In this document: piece by piece, positions 1 to 13,555 of the stretch | How the letters are laid out: every line of letters starts with the position of its first letter | How positions within the stretch are numbered: the first letter of the stretch is position 1 | Assembly (NCBI RefSeq): GCF_022965805.1 | Contig: NW_027330991.1 | Span: forward strand, 1 to 64,000 | Origin: Primulina eburnea | Lineage: Eukaryota > Streptophyta > Magnoliopsida > Lamiales > Gesneriaceae | DNA length: 64,000 nucleotides | Direction of reading: 5' to 3' | Made by a program: the position numbers and the translations under genes | The notes under the pieces: model-generated | Databases searched by the model: none | What the model was told of the DNA's origin: nothing | Seen by the model: the letters and a program-made list of their open reading frames with translations, nothing else

Positions 1-3000
1 GAGGCCCGAAAAATAAGTCCATAAAATGTCATCCAAGTTCTTTTAAGAATAGCACGCAAAAGGTGTTCCCAAAGTTCTATATTGACAACTTCAGTTTGGC
101 CATCACGTTTGAGATGACCAGTAGTTGAAAACAACAATTTTGGTGCCAGTTTAAGCCCATAAAGTCTTCCAATAGTAACTAAGAATTTAACATCGCGACC
201 AGAAACATAGTCCCTAGGCATGCCATGCAACCTAACGACTTCTCTAAAGAACAATCCGCAATGTTTGAAGCATCATCGTTTTTATGACAAGCTATAAATG
301 TGCCATCTTAGAGAATCTATCCACAACAACAAAATAGAATCCCTCCCCTTCTTTGTCTTAGGCGACCCCAAAATAAAGTCCATAGAATTGTCAAATCCAA
401 GTTCTTTTTAAGAATAGCACGCAAAAGTGTTCCAAAGTTTCTATTGACAACTTCAAGTTTGTCCATCCGTTTGAGGATGACAAGTAGTAGAAAACAACAA
501 TTTTGTGCCAAGTTTAGCCCATAAAGTCTTCCAAAAGTAACTCAAGAATTTAACATCGCGACCAGAAACAATAGTCCTAGGCACTGCCATGCAACCTAAC
601 GACTTCTCTAAAGAACAAATCCGCAATGTTTGAAGCATCATCGGTTTTATGACAAGCTATAAAATGTGCCATCTTAGAGAATCTATCCACAACAACAAAA
701 TAGAATCCCTCCCCTTCTTAGTCCTAGGCAACCCCAAAATAAAGTCCATAGAAATGTCAATCCAAGTTCTTTTTAAGAATAGCACGCAAAAGTGTTCCCA
801 AAGTTCTATTGACAACTTCAGTTTGTCCATCCGTTTGAGGATGACAAGTAGTAGAAAACAACAATTTTGTGCCAAGTTTAGCCCATAAAGTCTTCCAAAA
901 GTAACTCAAGAATTTAACATCGCGACCAGAAACAATAGTCCTAGGCATGCCATGCAACCTAACGACTTCTCTAAAGAACAAATCCGCAATGTTTGAAGCA
1001 TCATCGGTTTTATGACAAGCTATAAAATGTGCCATCTTAGAGAATCTATCCACAACAACAAAAATAGAATCCCTCCCCTTCTTTGTCTTAGGCGACCCCA
1101 AAATAAAGTCCATAGAAATGTCAATCCAAGTTCTTTTTAAGAATAGCACGCAAAAGGTGTTCCCAAAGTTCTATTGACAACTTCAGTTTGTCCATCCGTT
1201 TGAGGATGACAAGTAGTAGAAAACAACAATTTTGTGCCAAGTTTAGCCCATAAAGTCTTCCAAAAGTAACTCAAGAATTTAACATCGCGACCAGAAACAA
1301 TAGTCCTAGGCACTGCCATGCAACCTAACGACTTCTCTAAAGAACAAATCCGCAATGTTTGAAGCATCATCGGTTTTATGACAAGCTATAAAATGTGCCA
1401 TCTTAGAGAATCTATCCACAACAACAAAAATAGAATCCCTCCCCTTCTTAGTCCTAGGCAACCCCAAAATAAAGTCCATAGAAATGTCAATCCAAGTTCT
1501 TTTTAAGAATAGCACGCAAAAGTGTTCCCAAAGTTCTATTGACAACTTCAGTTTGTCCATCCGTTTGAGGATGACAAGTAGTAGAAAACAACAATTTTGT
1601 GCCAAGTTTAGCCATAAAGTCTTCCAAAAGTAACTCAAGAATTTAACATCGCGACCAGAAACAATAGTCCTAGGCATGCCATGCAACCTAACGACTTCTC
1701 TAAAGAACAAATCCGCAATGTTTGAAGCATCATCGGTTTTATGACAAGCTATAAAATGTGCCATCTTAGAGAATCTATCCACAACAACAAAAATAGAATC
1801 CCTCCCCTTCTTAGTCCTAGGCAACCCCAAAATAAAGTCCATAGAAATGTCAATCCAAGTTCTTTTTAAGAATAGCACGCAAAAGTGTTCCCAAAGTTCT
1901 ATTGACAACTTCAGTTTGTCCATCCGTTTGAGGATGACAAGTAGTAGAAAACAACAATTTTGTGCCAAGTTTAGCCCATAAAGTCTTCCAAAAGTAACTC
2001 AAGAATTTAACATCGCGACCAGAAACAATAGTCCTAGGCATGCCATGCAACCTAACGACTTCTCTAAAGAACAAATCCGCAATGTTTGAAGCATCATCGG
2101 TTTTATGACAAGCTATAAAATGTGCCATCTTAGAGAATCTATCCACAACAACAAAAATAGAATCCCTCCCCTTCTTAGTCCTAGGCAACCCAAAATAAAG
2201 TCCATAGAAATGTCAATCCAAGTTCTTTTTAAGAATAGCACGCAAAAGTGTTCCCAAAGTTCTATTGACAACTTCAGTTTGTCCATCCGTTTGAGGATGA
2301 CAAGTAGTAGAAAACAACAATTTTGTGCCAAGTTTAGCCCATAAAGTCTTCCAAAAGTAACTCAAGAATTTAACATCGCGACCAGAAACAATAGTCCTAG
2401 GCATGCCATGCAACCTAACGACTTCTCTAAAGACAAATCCGCAATGTTTGAAGCATCATCGGTTTTATGACAAGCTATAAAATGTGCCATCTTAGAGAAT
2501 CTATCCACAACAACAAAAATAGAATCCCTCCCCTTCTTAGTCCTAGGCGACCCCAAAATAAAGTCCATAGAAATGTCAATCCAAGTTCTTTTAAGAATAG
2601 CACGCAAAGTGTTCCCAAAGTTCTATTGACAACTTCAGTTTGTCCATCCGTTTGAGGATGACAAGTAGTAGAAAACAACAATTTTGTGCCAAGTTTAGCC
2701 CATAAAGTCTTCCAAAAGTAACTCAAGAATTTAACATCGCGACCAGAAACAATAGTCCTAGGCATGCCATGCAACCTAACGACTTCTCTAAAGAACAAAT
2801 CCGCAATGTTTGAAGCATCATCGGTTTTATGACAAGCTATAAAATGTGCCATCTTAGAGAATCTATCCACAACAACAAAAATAGAATCCCTCCCCTTCTT
2901 AGTCCTAGGCAACCCCAAAATAAAGTCCATAGAAATGTCAATCCAAGTTCTTTTTAAGAATAGCACGCAAAAGTGTTCCCAAAGTTCTATTGACAACTTC

Positions 3001-4611
3001 AGTTTGTCCATCCGTTTGAGGATGACAAGTAGTAGAAAACAACAATTTTGTGCCAAGTTTAGCCCATAAAGTCTTCCAATAGTAACTCAAGAATTTAACA
3101 TCGCGACCAGAAACAATAGTCCTAGGCATGCCATGCAACCTAACGACTTCTCTAAAGAACAAATCCGCAATGTTTGAAGCATCATCGGTTTTATGACAAG
3201 CTATAAAATGTGCCATCTTAGAGAATCTATCCACAACAACAAAAATAGAATCCCTCCCCTTCTTTGTCTTAGGCGACCCCAAAATAAAGTCCATAGAAAT
3301 GTCAATCCAAGTTCTTTTAAGAATAGCACGCAAAGTGTTCCCAAAGTTCTATTGACAACTTCAGTTTGTCCATCCGTTTGAGGATGACAAGTAGTAGAAA
3401 ACAACAATTTTGTGCCAAGTTTAGCCCATAAAGTCTTCCAAAAGTAACTCAAGAATTTAACATCGCGACCAGAAACAATAGTCCTAGGCACTGCCATGCA
3501 ACCTAACGACTTCTCTAAAGAACAAATCCGCAATGTTTGAAGCATCATCGGTTTTATGACAAGCTATAAAATGTGCCATCTTAGAGAATCTATCCACAAC
3601 AACAAAAATAGAATCCCTCCCCTTCTTAGTCTAGGCAACCCCAAAATAAAGTCCATAGAAATGTCAATCCAAGTTCTTTTAAGAATAGCACGCAAAAGTG
3701 TTCCCAAAGTTCTATTGACAACTTCAGTTTGTCCATCCGTTTGAGGATGACAAGTAGTAGAAAACAACAATTTTGTGCCAAGTTTAGCCCATAAAGTCTT
3801 CCAAAAGTAACTCAAGAATTTAACATCGCGACCAGAACAATAGTCCTAGGCATGCCATGCAACCTAACGACTTCTCTAAAGAACAAATCCGCAATGTTTG
3901 AAGCATCATCGGTTTTATGACAAGCTATAAAATGTGCCATCTTAGAGAATCTATCCACAACAACAAAAATAGAATCCCTCCCCTTCTTAGTCCTAGGCAA
4001 CCCCAAAATAAAGTCCATAGAAATGTCAATCCAAGTTCTTTTTAAGAATAGCACGCAAAAGTGTTCCCAAAGTTCTATTGACAACTTCAGTTTGTCCATC
4101 CGTTTGAGGATGACAAGTAGTAGAAACAACAATTTTGTGCCAAGTTTAGCCCATAAAGTCTTCCAATAGTAACTAAAGAATTTAACATCGCGACCAGAAA
4201 CAATAGTCCTAGGCATGCCATGCAACCTAACGACTTCTCTAAAGTACAAATCTACAATGTTTGAAGCATCACATCGGTTTTATGACAAGCTATAAAATGT
4301 GCCATCTTAGAGAATCTATCCACAACAACAAAAATAGAATCCCTCCCCTTCTTTGTCTTAGGCGACCCCAAAATAAAGTCCATAGAAATGTCAATCCAAG
4401 TTCTTTTTAAGAATAGCACGACAAAGTGTTCCCAAAGTTCTATTGACAACTTAAGTTTGTCCATCCGTTTGAGGATGACAAGTAGTAGAAAACAACAATT
4501 TTGTGCCAAGTTTAGCCCATAAAGTCTTCCAAAAGTAACTCAAGAATTTAACATCGCGACCAGAAAAAGTCCTAGGCCTAGTCCTAGGCACTCCATGCAA
4601 CCTATGTTAGA
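1..4611 (-). repeat. Integrase-derived satellite, array block A (about 12.7 units of ~364 bp)
   Basis: Head-to-tail repeats of about 364 bp. Read on the minus strand, each unit encodes part of a Ty3/gypsy integrase core: ISMDFILG, then [47 protein letters not shown], and [17 protein letters not shown]. The frame shifts at each unit boundary because the length is not divisible by three. The first ~300 bases are unusually rich in small indels. The last unit is rearranged: at 4570-4590 the CCTAGG-containing stretch is duplicated just before a foreign sequence begins at 4612. Non-coding satellite; no unit has the zinc-binding N-terminus or the C-terminal part of integrase. Confidence 0.95.
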
Positions 4612-5717
4612 GTAGGTGCCCGTCGAGCCAAGTGTTGGCCGAGTGTTCACAATGAAACTCTATGAATAAGCAGTCTTTTTTTAATAATATTTGAAATTAT
4701 TATTTTGGCAAATCTTTATCTGTATACCCATGCTAGCTGCATAGATAAAGCCCTTGAATATACAAATAGTAGAAAGAATATGAGATGCTCATATGATGAG
4801 TATCATGAAACTCATATTTGTAATACTGTATATTCTAAACGGTTCCTAGTCGATTCAGCCGCCACTAAGAAGGATATAGGCCGCTCGAGTTAGAGACTAG
4901 TATCTGCGATGTGAGTACCATGTTTCATTGGTAGGGGACATTGTGATGTCCGAACATGCAGATAGGTGCTCCTTGTAGAGTGCACTGAACAACCCTCCAT
5001 AAAAGGACTTTCCAAGTGGTTCTCACTTATCGAGTGGAAAGGTCCTGGTTTATGGTTGTACAGAATTAGTCCTTATGACCCGGGACAACATTGAGACTCT
5101 ATGTGCTAGAATTACACTTTGACTTGTTTACCGACTCTCATGGGGTCATCAGGTGGCAAGGTTGGGTGTTCTGTCGAAACACATAGGAGTCGATGCATTG
5201 TAGTCGGGGATTCACCGCTTACCTTCGGGTATGGATATCCTATGTGTAATCATGTGTATGTAGGTTGAAATCTTCTGGCCAGAGTATGGTTGTAATTATG
5301 AAAGGTGTTTCATAGATTACCACATCGATGCAACTACGACATGACACATAGTATCGATTCATTGACAACTCTCGATAAACCAATGGTTGTCGAATCGGTC
5401 GGGATATATGAGTTGAAGGGACCGTACTGTACGCTAACCATAATTGAATGGTTCTTGCAGGCACTATCATGTGATACCTAGGGAATCACGTAAGCGATGC
5501 TGCTAGGCGTTTAACGTGATTGGTTGGGTACTATCAGACTTGAGTTCTGACGTTCTTACTATCAGGAGTTGATAAGTAAGAATGGAGCAATTGGGGTATG
5601 CTCGAATAAGGACATGTTTAGTCCGAATCACATGGAGATGTGAACCCACGGCTAGTTGTATCAATGAACCATTGAGGGCCACACAAGTACTAGCCTTTGT
5701 AAATCCCGATGAGAAGT

Positions 5718-5741
5718 AAAAAAAAAAAAAAAAAAAAAAAA
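5718..5741 (+). repeat. Poly(A) tract, 24 bases
   Basis: Uninterrupted run of A inside the LTR fragment, directly before the 82-bp tandem duplication. Length may be unreliable, as homopolymers are error-prone. Confidence 0.9.
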
Positions 5742-5900
5742 TAGTTCAATGTGTTGAACGGCTTATAAAGGAGTTTATAAGCGTAAGGAAAATTAGAAGT
5801 ATGACTTCCTATAAAGGAGAAAATAGTTCAAAGTGTTGAACGGCTTATAAATGTGTTTATAAGTGTAAAGAAAAATAGAAGTATGACTTCTATGAGAGAA
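5741..5900 (+). repeat. 82-bp direct tandem duplication inside the LTR fragment
   Basis: Two copies begin with ATAGTTCAA at 5741 and 5823. Both contain GTTGAACGGCTTATAAA and AGAAGTATGACTTC. The second copy has several substitutions and a diverged end, so this is an older duplication. Confidence 0.85.
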
Positions 5901-6000
5901 TATAAATTTTAATTTATGGAAGTGTTCCTAGATTCAACATTTGGCCAAGTGAATAATGTATTTGAAAATTGTGATTTTCATAAACATTATTATGGACTAA

Positions 6001-6122
6001 ATTAAATTAATTCAAGTGTTGAATTAATTAAACACTAGTGGACCTAGTAGAGTCCAAATAATTAAATTAATTCAAGTGTTGAATTAATTAAATTATATTG
6101 AGTCTTGTAGAGCTCAATTTAA
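6001..6122 (+). repeat. 60-bp AT-rich tandem duplication with internal palindrome
   Basis: The sequences at 6001-6030 and 6061-6090 are identical. Each contains TTAATTC, a short spacer and GAATTAA, which can pair as a hairpin. The rest of each 60-bp copy is diverged (GTAGAGTCCAA against GTAGAGCTCAA). Confidence 0.85.
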
Positions 6123-6600
6123 ATTAATTATTTAACTAGTGGGACTTGGGTAAATTCAAGTAATGTTTAATTAGTCTCAAATATGTTTGAGATAATTAAA
6201 ATTTAGTCCATGGTGTTTATTTTGATAAAAACCTTATAATATGCATGCATGGGAGGTGAAAGGTTGGGAGACTACTTTTTGAGTTTTCAAGGCATGGCAT
6301 GCAACTTTATGCCTCAACTTTTTCAAGCACCAAGACAAGTCTCCCTTCCCCATTCTTGCACTCCTCATGGCCGAAACCTATCTCCATATTCTCTCCATTT
6401 TCTCTTCTTTTGTGTTCTTCAATTTGTTGGAGAAAACACACACTTCTCTTTGAAAAATCCTCACATTTTTCTAGTGCAAATTGTGAGGGGATCTACCTAG
6501 TTGGTGGTGGGCCTAATTTGAAGGAAAGTTTCAAGGTTTTGGAGGAGAGCTTGTAGATCTTCATGCCATTTAGCGGTTTATTAGTTTATCAAGTCGTGAT

Positions 6601-9600
6601 AGTATACTTTCTTAGCAAGTGTCCCAAATTTTTTACAACTTCGTTTGTCCATCGTTTGGATGACAAGATAGAAAAAAATTTTGGCCAAGTTAGCCAAAAG
6701 TCTTGTAATCAAGAATTTAACTTCGCGACAGAAACAACAGTCCTAGGCTGTCAACCTAACGACTTCTCTAAAGAACAAATCCGCAATGTTTGAAGCATCA
6801 TCGGTTTTATGACAAGCTATAAAATGTGCCATCTTAGAGAATCTATCCACAACAACAAAAATAGAATCCCTCCCCTTCTTAGTCCTAGGAAACCCCAAAA
6901 TAAAGTCCATAGAAATGTCAATCCAAGTTCTTTTTAAGAATAGCACGCAAAAGTGTTCCCAAAGTTCTATTGACAACTTCAGTTTGTCCATCCGTTTGAG
7001 GATGACAAGTAGTAGAAAACAACAATTTTGTGCCAAGTTTAGCCCATAAAGTCTTCCAAAAGTAACTCAAGAATTTAACATCGCGACCAGAAACAATAGT
7101 CCTAGGCATGCCATGCAACCTAACGACTTCTCTAAAGAACAAATCCGCAATGTTTGAAGCATCATCGGTTTTATGACAAGCTATAAAATGTGCCATCTTA
7201 GAGAATCTATCCACAACAACAAAAATAGAATCCCTCCCCTTCTTAGTCCTAGGCAACCCCAAAATAAAGTCCATAGAAATGTCAATCCAAGTTCTTTTTA
7301 AGAATAGCACGCAAAAGTGTTCCCAAAGTTCTATTGACAACTTCAGTTTGTCCATCCGTTTGAGGATGACAAGTAGTAGAAAACAACAATTTTGTGCCAA
7401 GTTTAGCCCATAAAGTCTTCCAAAAGTAACTCAAGAATTTAACATCGCGACCAGAAACAATAGTCCTAGGCATGCCATGCAACCTAACGACTTCTCTAAA
7501 GAACAAATCCGCAATGTTTGAAGCATCATCGGTTTTATGACAAGCTATAAAATGTGCCATCTTAGAGAATCTATCCACAACAACAAAAATAGAATCCCTC
7601 CCCTTCTTAGTCCTAGGCGACCCCAAAATAAAGTCCATAGAAATGTCAATCCAAGTTCTTTTTAAGAATAGCACGCAAAGTGTTCCCAAAGTTCTATTGA
7701 CAACTTCAGTTTGTCCATCCGTTTGAGGATGACAAGTAGTAGAAAACAACAATTTTGTGCCAAGTTTAGCCCATAAAGTCTTCCAAAAGTAACTCAAGAA
7801 TTTAACATCGCGACCAGAAACAATAGTCCTAGGCACTGCCATGCAACCTAACGACTTCTCTAAAGAACAAATCCGCAATGTTTGAAGCATCATCGGTTTT
7901 ATGACAAGCTATAAAATGTGCCATCTTAGAGAATCTATCCACAACAACAAAAATAGAATCCCTCCCCTTCTTAGTCCTAGGCAACCCCAAAATAAAGTCC
8001 ATAGAAATGTCAATCCAAGTTCTTTTTAAGAATAGCACGCAAAAGTGTTCCCAAAGTTCTATTGACAACTTCAGTTTGTCCATCCGTTTGAGGATGACAA
8101 GTAGTAGAAAACAACAATTTTGTGCCAAGTTTAGCCCATAAAGTCTTCCAATAGTAACTAAAGAATTTAACATCGCGACCAGAAACAATAGTCCTAGGCA
8201 TGCCATGCAACCTAACGACTTCTCTAAAGAACAAATCCGCAATGTTTGAAGCATCATCGGTTTTATGACAAGCTATAAAATGTGCCATCTTAGAGAATCT
8301 ATCCACAACAACAAAAATAGAATCCCTCCCCTTCTTAGTCTAGGCGACCCCAAAATAAAGTCCATAGAAATGTCAATCCAAGTTCTTTTAAGAATAGCAC
8401 GCAAAGGTGTTCCCAAAGTTCTATTGACAACTTCAGTTTGTCCATCCGTTTGAGGATGACAAGTAGTAGAAAACAACAATTTTGTGCCAAGTTTAGCCCA
8501 TAAAGTCTTCCAATAGTAACTAAAGAATTTAACATCGCGACCAGAAACAATAGTCCTAGGCATGCCATGCAACCTAACGACTTCTCTAAAGAACAAATCC
8601 GCAATGTTTGAAGCATCATCGTTTTATGACAAGCTATAAAATGTGCCATCTTAGAGAATCTATCCACAACAACAAAAATAGAATCCCTCCCCTTCTTAGT
8701 CCTAGGCGACCCCAAAATAAAGTCCATAGAAATGTCAATCCAAGTTCTTTTTAAGAATAGCACGCAAAAGTGTTCCCAAAGTTCTATTGACAACTTCAGT
8801 TTGTCCATCCGTTTGAGGATGACAAGTAGTAGAAAACAACAATTTTGTGCCAAGTTTAGCCCATAAAGTCTTCCAAAAGTAACTCAAGAATTTAACATCG
8901 CGACCAGAAACAATAGTCCTAGGCACGCCATGCAACCTAACGACTTCTCTAAAGAACAAATCCGCAATGTTTGAAGCATCATCGGTTTTATGACAAGCTA
9001 TAAAATGTGCCATCTTAGAGAATCTATCCACAACAACAAAAATAGAATCCCTCCCCTTCTTAGTCCTAGGCAACCCCAAAATAAAGTCCATAGAAATGTC
9101 AATCCAAGTTCTTTTTAAGAATAGCACGCAAAAGTGTTCCCAAAGTTCTATTGACAACTTCAGTTTGTCCATCCGTTTGAGGATGACAAGTAGTAGAAAA
9201 CAACAATTTTGTGCCAAGTTTAGCCCATAAAGTCTTCCAATAGTAACTAAAGAATTTAACATCGCGACCAGAAACAATAGTCCTAGGCATGCCATGCAAC
9301 CTAACGACTTCTCTAAAGTACAAATCCGCAATGTTTGAAGCATCATCGGTTTTATGACAAGCTATAAAATGTGCCATCTTAGAGAATCTATCCACAACAA
9401 CAAAAATAGAATCCCTCCCCTTCTTTGTCTTAGGCGACCCCAAAATAAAGTCCATAGAAATGTCAATCCAAGTTCTTTTTAAGAATAGCACGCAAAGGTG
9501 TTCCCAAAGTTCTATTGACAACTTCAGTTTGTCCATCCGTTTGAGGATGACAAGTAGTAGAAAACAACAATTTTGTGCCAAGTTTAGCCCATAAAGTCTT

Positions 9601-12018
9601 CCAAAAGTAACTCAAGAATTTAACATCGCGACCAGAAACAATAGTCCTAGGCACTCCATGCAACCTAACGACTTCTCTAAAGAACAAATCCGCAATGTTT
9701 GAAGCATCATCGGTTTTATGACAAGCTATAAAATGTGCCATCTTAGAGAATCTATCCACAACAACAAAAATAGAATCCCTCCCCTTCTTAGTCCTAGGCA
9801 ACCCCAAAATAAAGTCCATAGAAATGTCAATCCAAGTTCTTTTTAAGAATAGCACGCAAAAGTGTTCCCAAAGTTTTATTGACAACTTCAGTTTGTCCAT
9901 CCGTTTGAGGATGACAAGTAGTAGAAAACAACAATTTTGTGCCAAGTTTAGCTCATAAAGTCTTCCAAAAGTAACTCAAGAATTTAACATCGCGACCAGA
10001 ATCAATAGTCCTAGGCACTGCCATGCAACTTAACGACTTCTCTAAAGAACAAATCCGCAATGTTTGAAGCATCATCGGTTTTATGACAAGCTATAAAATG
10101 TGCCATCTTAGAGAATCTATCCACAACAACAAAAATAGAATCCCTCCCCTTCTTAGTCCTAGGCAACCCCAAAATAAAGTCCATAGAAATGTCAATCCAA
10201 GTTCTTTTTAAGAATAGCACGCAAAAGTGTTCCCAAAGTTCTATTGACAACTTCAGTTTGTCCATCCGTTTTAGGATGACAAGTAGTAGAAAACAACAAT
10301 TTTGTGCCAAGTTTAGCCCATAAAGTCTTCCAAAAGTAACTCAAGAATTTAACATCGCGACCAGAATCAATAGTCCTAGGCATGCCATGCAACCTAACGA
10401 CTTCTCTAAAGAACAAATCCGCAATGTTTGAAGCATCATCGGTTTTATGACAAGCTATAAAATGTGCCATCTTAGAGAATCTATCCACAACAACAAAAAT
10501 AGAATCCCTCCCCTTCTTAGTCCTAGGCAACCCCAAAATAAAGTCCATAGAAATGTCAATCCAAGTTCTTTTTAAGAATAGCACGCAAAAGTGTTCCCAA
10601 AGTTCTATTGACAACTTCAGTTTGTCCATCCGTTTGAGGATGACAAGTAGTAGAAAACAACAATTTTGTGCCAAGTTTAGCCCATAAAGTCTTCCAAAAG
10701 TAACTCAAGAATTTAACATCGCGACCAGAAACAATAGTCCTAGGCATGCCATGCAACCTAACGACTTCTCTAAAGAACAAATCCGCAATGTTTGAAGCAT
10801 CATCGGTTTTATGACAAGCTATAAAATGTGCCATCTTAGAGAATCTATCCACAACAACAAAAATAGAATCCCTCCCCTTCTTAGTCCTAGGCGACCCCAA
10901 AATAAAGTCCATAGAAATGTCAATCCAAGTTCTTTTTAAGAATAGCACGCAAAAGTGTTCCCAAAGTTCTATTGACAACTTCAGTTTGTCCATCCGTTTG
11001 AGGATGACAAGTAGTAGAAAACAACAATTTTGTGCCAAGTTTAGCCCATAAAGTCTTCCAAAAGTAACTCAAGAATTTAACATCGCGATCAGAAACAATA
11101 GTCCTAGGCACGCCATGCAACCTAACGACTTCTCTAAAGAACAATTCCGCAATGTTTGAAGCATCATCGGTTTTATGACAAGCTATAAAATGTGCCATCT
11201 TAGAGAATCTATCCACAACAACAAAAATAGAATCCCTCCCCTTCTTAGTCCTAGGCAACCCCAAAATAAAGTCCATAGAAATGTCAATCCAAGTTCTTTT
11301 TAAGAATAGCACGCAAAAGTGTTCCCAAAGTTTTATTGACAACTTCAGTTTGTCCATCCGTTTTAGGATGACAAGTAGTAGAAAACAACAATTTTGTGCC
11401 AAGTTTAGCCCATAAAGTCTTCCAAAAGTAACTAAAGAATTTAACATCGCGACCAGAAACAATAGTCCTAGGCATGCCATGCAACCTAACGACTTCTCTA
11501 AAGAACAAATCCGCAATATTTGAAGCATCATCGTTTTTATGACAAGCTATAAAATGTGACATCTTAGAGAATCTATCCACAACAACAAAAATAGAATCCC
11601 TTCCCTTCTTAGTCCTAGGCGACCCCGAAATAAAGTCCATAGAAATGTCAATCCAAGTTCTTTTTAAGAATAGCACGCAAAAGTGTTCCAAAAGTTTTAT
11701 TGACAACTTCAGTTTGTCCATCCGTTTTAGGATGACAAGTAGTAGAAAACAACAATTTTGTGCCAAGTTTAGCCCATAAAGTCTTCCAAAAGTAACTCAA
11801 GAATTTAACATCGCGTCCAGAAACAACAGTCCTAGGCATGCCATGCAACCCTAACGACTTCTCTAAAGAACAAATCCGCAATATTTGAAGCATCATCGAT
11901 TTTATGACAAGCTATAAAATGTGCCATCTTAGAGAATCTATCTACAACAACAAAATAGAATCCCTTCCCTTCTTAGTCTAGGCGACCCCGAAATAAAGTC
12001 CATAGAAATGTGTCAATC
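6601..12018 (-). repeat. Integrase-derived satellite, array block B (about 15 units)
   Basis: Same unit, orientation and phase as block A. The first ~150 bases (6601-6760) are a decayed unit recognisable only in pieces, such as GTTTGTCCATC, GATGACAAG and AGAATTTAAC, with many deletions. After that, units are regular. Most read IVSGRD at the second catalytic position; the unit near 11081-11095 reads SDRD. The block is cut at 12018 by chromovirus 1, whose target duplication CAATC lies at 12014-12018. Confidence 0.95.
12014..12018 (+). other. Target-site duplication, left copy (CAATC) of chromovirus 1
   Basis: CAATC directly precedes the TG end of the left LTR and is repeated directly after the right LTR at 20648-20652. 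The duplicated bases lie in the sequence that forms the satellite unit junction. Confidence 0.9.
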
Positions 12019-13503
12019 TGTGGGGACCCGGGCTCTAATTCTTTTTCTTGGGATTAATTGGATTATTATTAAAAACATGGGTCAAATTTTTGCTTTTTGC
12101 ATTAAATCAAATGTAAACAAACCAGCATGAGTTCTTTATTTAAATACAACATACAAACATCAAATACATGTATTATTCTGTATGTTCTCCCTAACCAGTA
12201 ATAAAAGACAGTACATAAGAAAAGATAACTACTGGTCCATTTGCTACGCCCGTGATCTCCACTGCTAATACGATCATCTCTGTCTCGACCCAGATCCTGC
12301 CCCACCTGTTGTTATGCACACATACAGACATAACAACAGCCGGAAAACCGGTGAGAACAAATCCCAGTATAAACATGTAACATGCATATAAAACAGTCTA
12401 AACATGAAACATGCTGATATGAATATCCTTCATATATAATCATGCAATGCAAATCTAATCATGTCTAGATGCGACTCGACTAGAACTCTAGGGATCCCGT
12501 GGTGAATAAGACGTCGCTATCTGTCACCTACCCTCCCAATCGAGGTGCTGTACGTCTTATTCCTAGACTTCGGCCTGATCTGTATCCGCGTCTACAATAG
12601 GGGCGGTGATCTTCCCCTAAGCTGTGATATCGCCGAACGTCTAGTAGTCTGCCTGATCTCCAGACTGTCCTATCTTAATGCATGAATACACAATCTGTAA
12701 ACAAGCATAATCATTCTAATGCAATGCCACATGATCTGTAAACAAAGCATAGCAAGATTTGTATACAATTCTATAAACAAATCTATAAACAATTATAATC
12801 ATATCAAGGTATGAACAATAAAACAAGTATGTGATTTTGGTTGGGAAACTCAAATGTGATCTCATTTGAGTCGTGATTCCCCAAACAAAACATGTACTAT
12901 ACCTTTCTTGCTAAACCTTTATCGATGTCTAGATCTCGATGCCGAAGTGAGGTAGGATGAATCTGAAATGACAATGTTGAAGTATACAATATCACTTCCC
13001 ATTTCAATTCAACACCTAAACAAATCAATAATCAATTCCGGTATAGTCTGACGGCATAACGGCGTACTTTCTCGATACCGATTAACCCAATTCAGCATAT
13101 ATTAACATGGTACAATTCTCAACTCATAATCATCACAATACTTATGTCAAGATTCCAAAATCTGCATAATTTCAACACTAAACATGCTGGAAAAATCGTA
13201 ACAATTGCATACGATATCCGTTCTTCGATCCGTTTACGGTCCTACAATATCTACCATCTCAAGAACACAATATAACTATCATAATCTAATTTCCCAATCA
13301 TCTGAATTTCGAAACTTGCTGGAAATGAATGAAACTTACCTCACTTTGTAGCTACTAACGAGAGGAGTTCAAAACCGAAGTCAGATTTAAGGTTGGATGG
13401 CTAAATCTTGTAAAAGCACAAATTATAAGCTAAAGGAAATGAAGCTTTTCTCCTCTGAAGTCTACCTTTTCCCTGCTGAATGAAGAAGAAATCGTGCATT
13501 TAG

Positions 13504-13511
13504 TATATATA
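13504..13511 (-). promoter_or_regulatory. Putative TATA box of chromovirus 1, 3' LTR copy
   Basis: TATATATA inside AGTATATATACT, palindromic but placed downstream of the U3 hairpins in element orientation, as expected for a U3 promoter. No experimental support. Confidence 0.5.
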
Positions 13512-13555
13512 CTTTGCATGTTTCAAGACACATGGCACATCCTTTGGTGTACACG

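Larger units (their letters stand above)
4612..6600 (+). mobile_element. LTR fragment, probably Ty1/copia-like, inserted between array blocks A and B
   Basis: Non-satellite DNA of about 2 kb begins with TGTTAGAGTAGGTGCCCG, a TG start typical of plant LTRs (copia-type by recalled resemblance only). It joins the array after the unit sequence CATGCAACCTA. It holds a 24-base A tract (5718-5741), an 82-bp tandem duplication and a 60-bp tandem duplication. I see no protein domain, PBS, PPT or second LTR. The right end is unclear: no CA end with a matching target duplication is visible, and the satellite resumes in a decayed form at about 6600. Best read as a solo or 3'-truncated LTR. Short open frames inside it (for example 4705-4893 and 6249-6556) look fortuitous. 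Confidence 0.6.

Noticed and set aside
1..4600. CRISPR-like array because of regular repeats
   Set aside because: Units are 364 bp with no short repeat-spacer structure, and the context is a plant retrotransposon-rich locus.
4705..6793. Small frames in the copia-like LTR fragment (for example 4705-4893, 6249-6500, 6563-6793)
   Set aside because: Short, no domain, and located in LTR-like DNA; the last one runs into decayed satellite.
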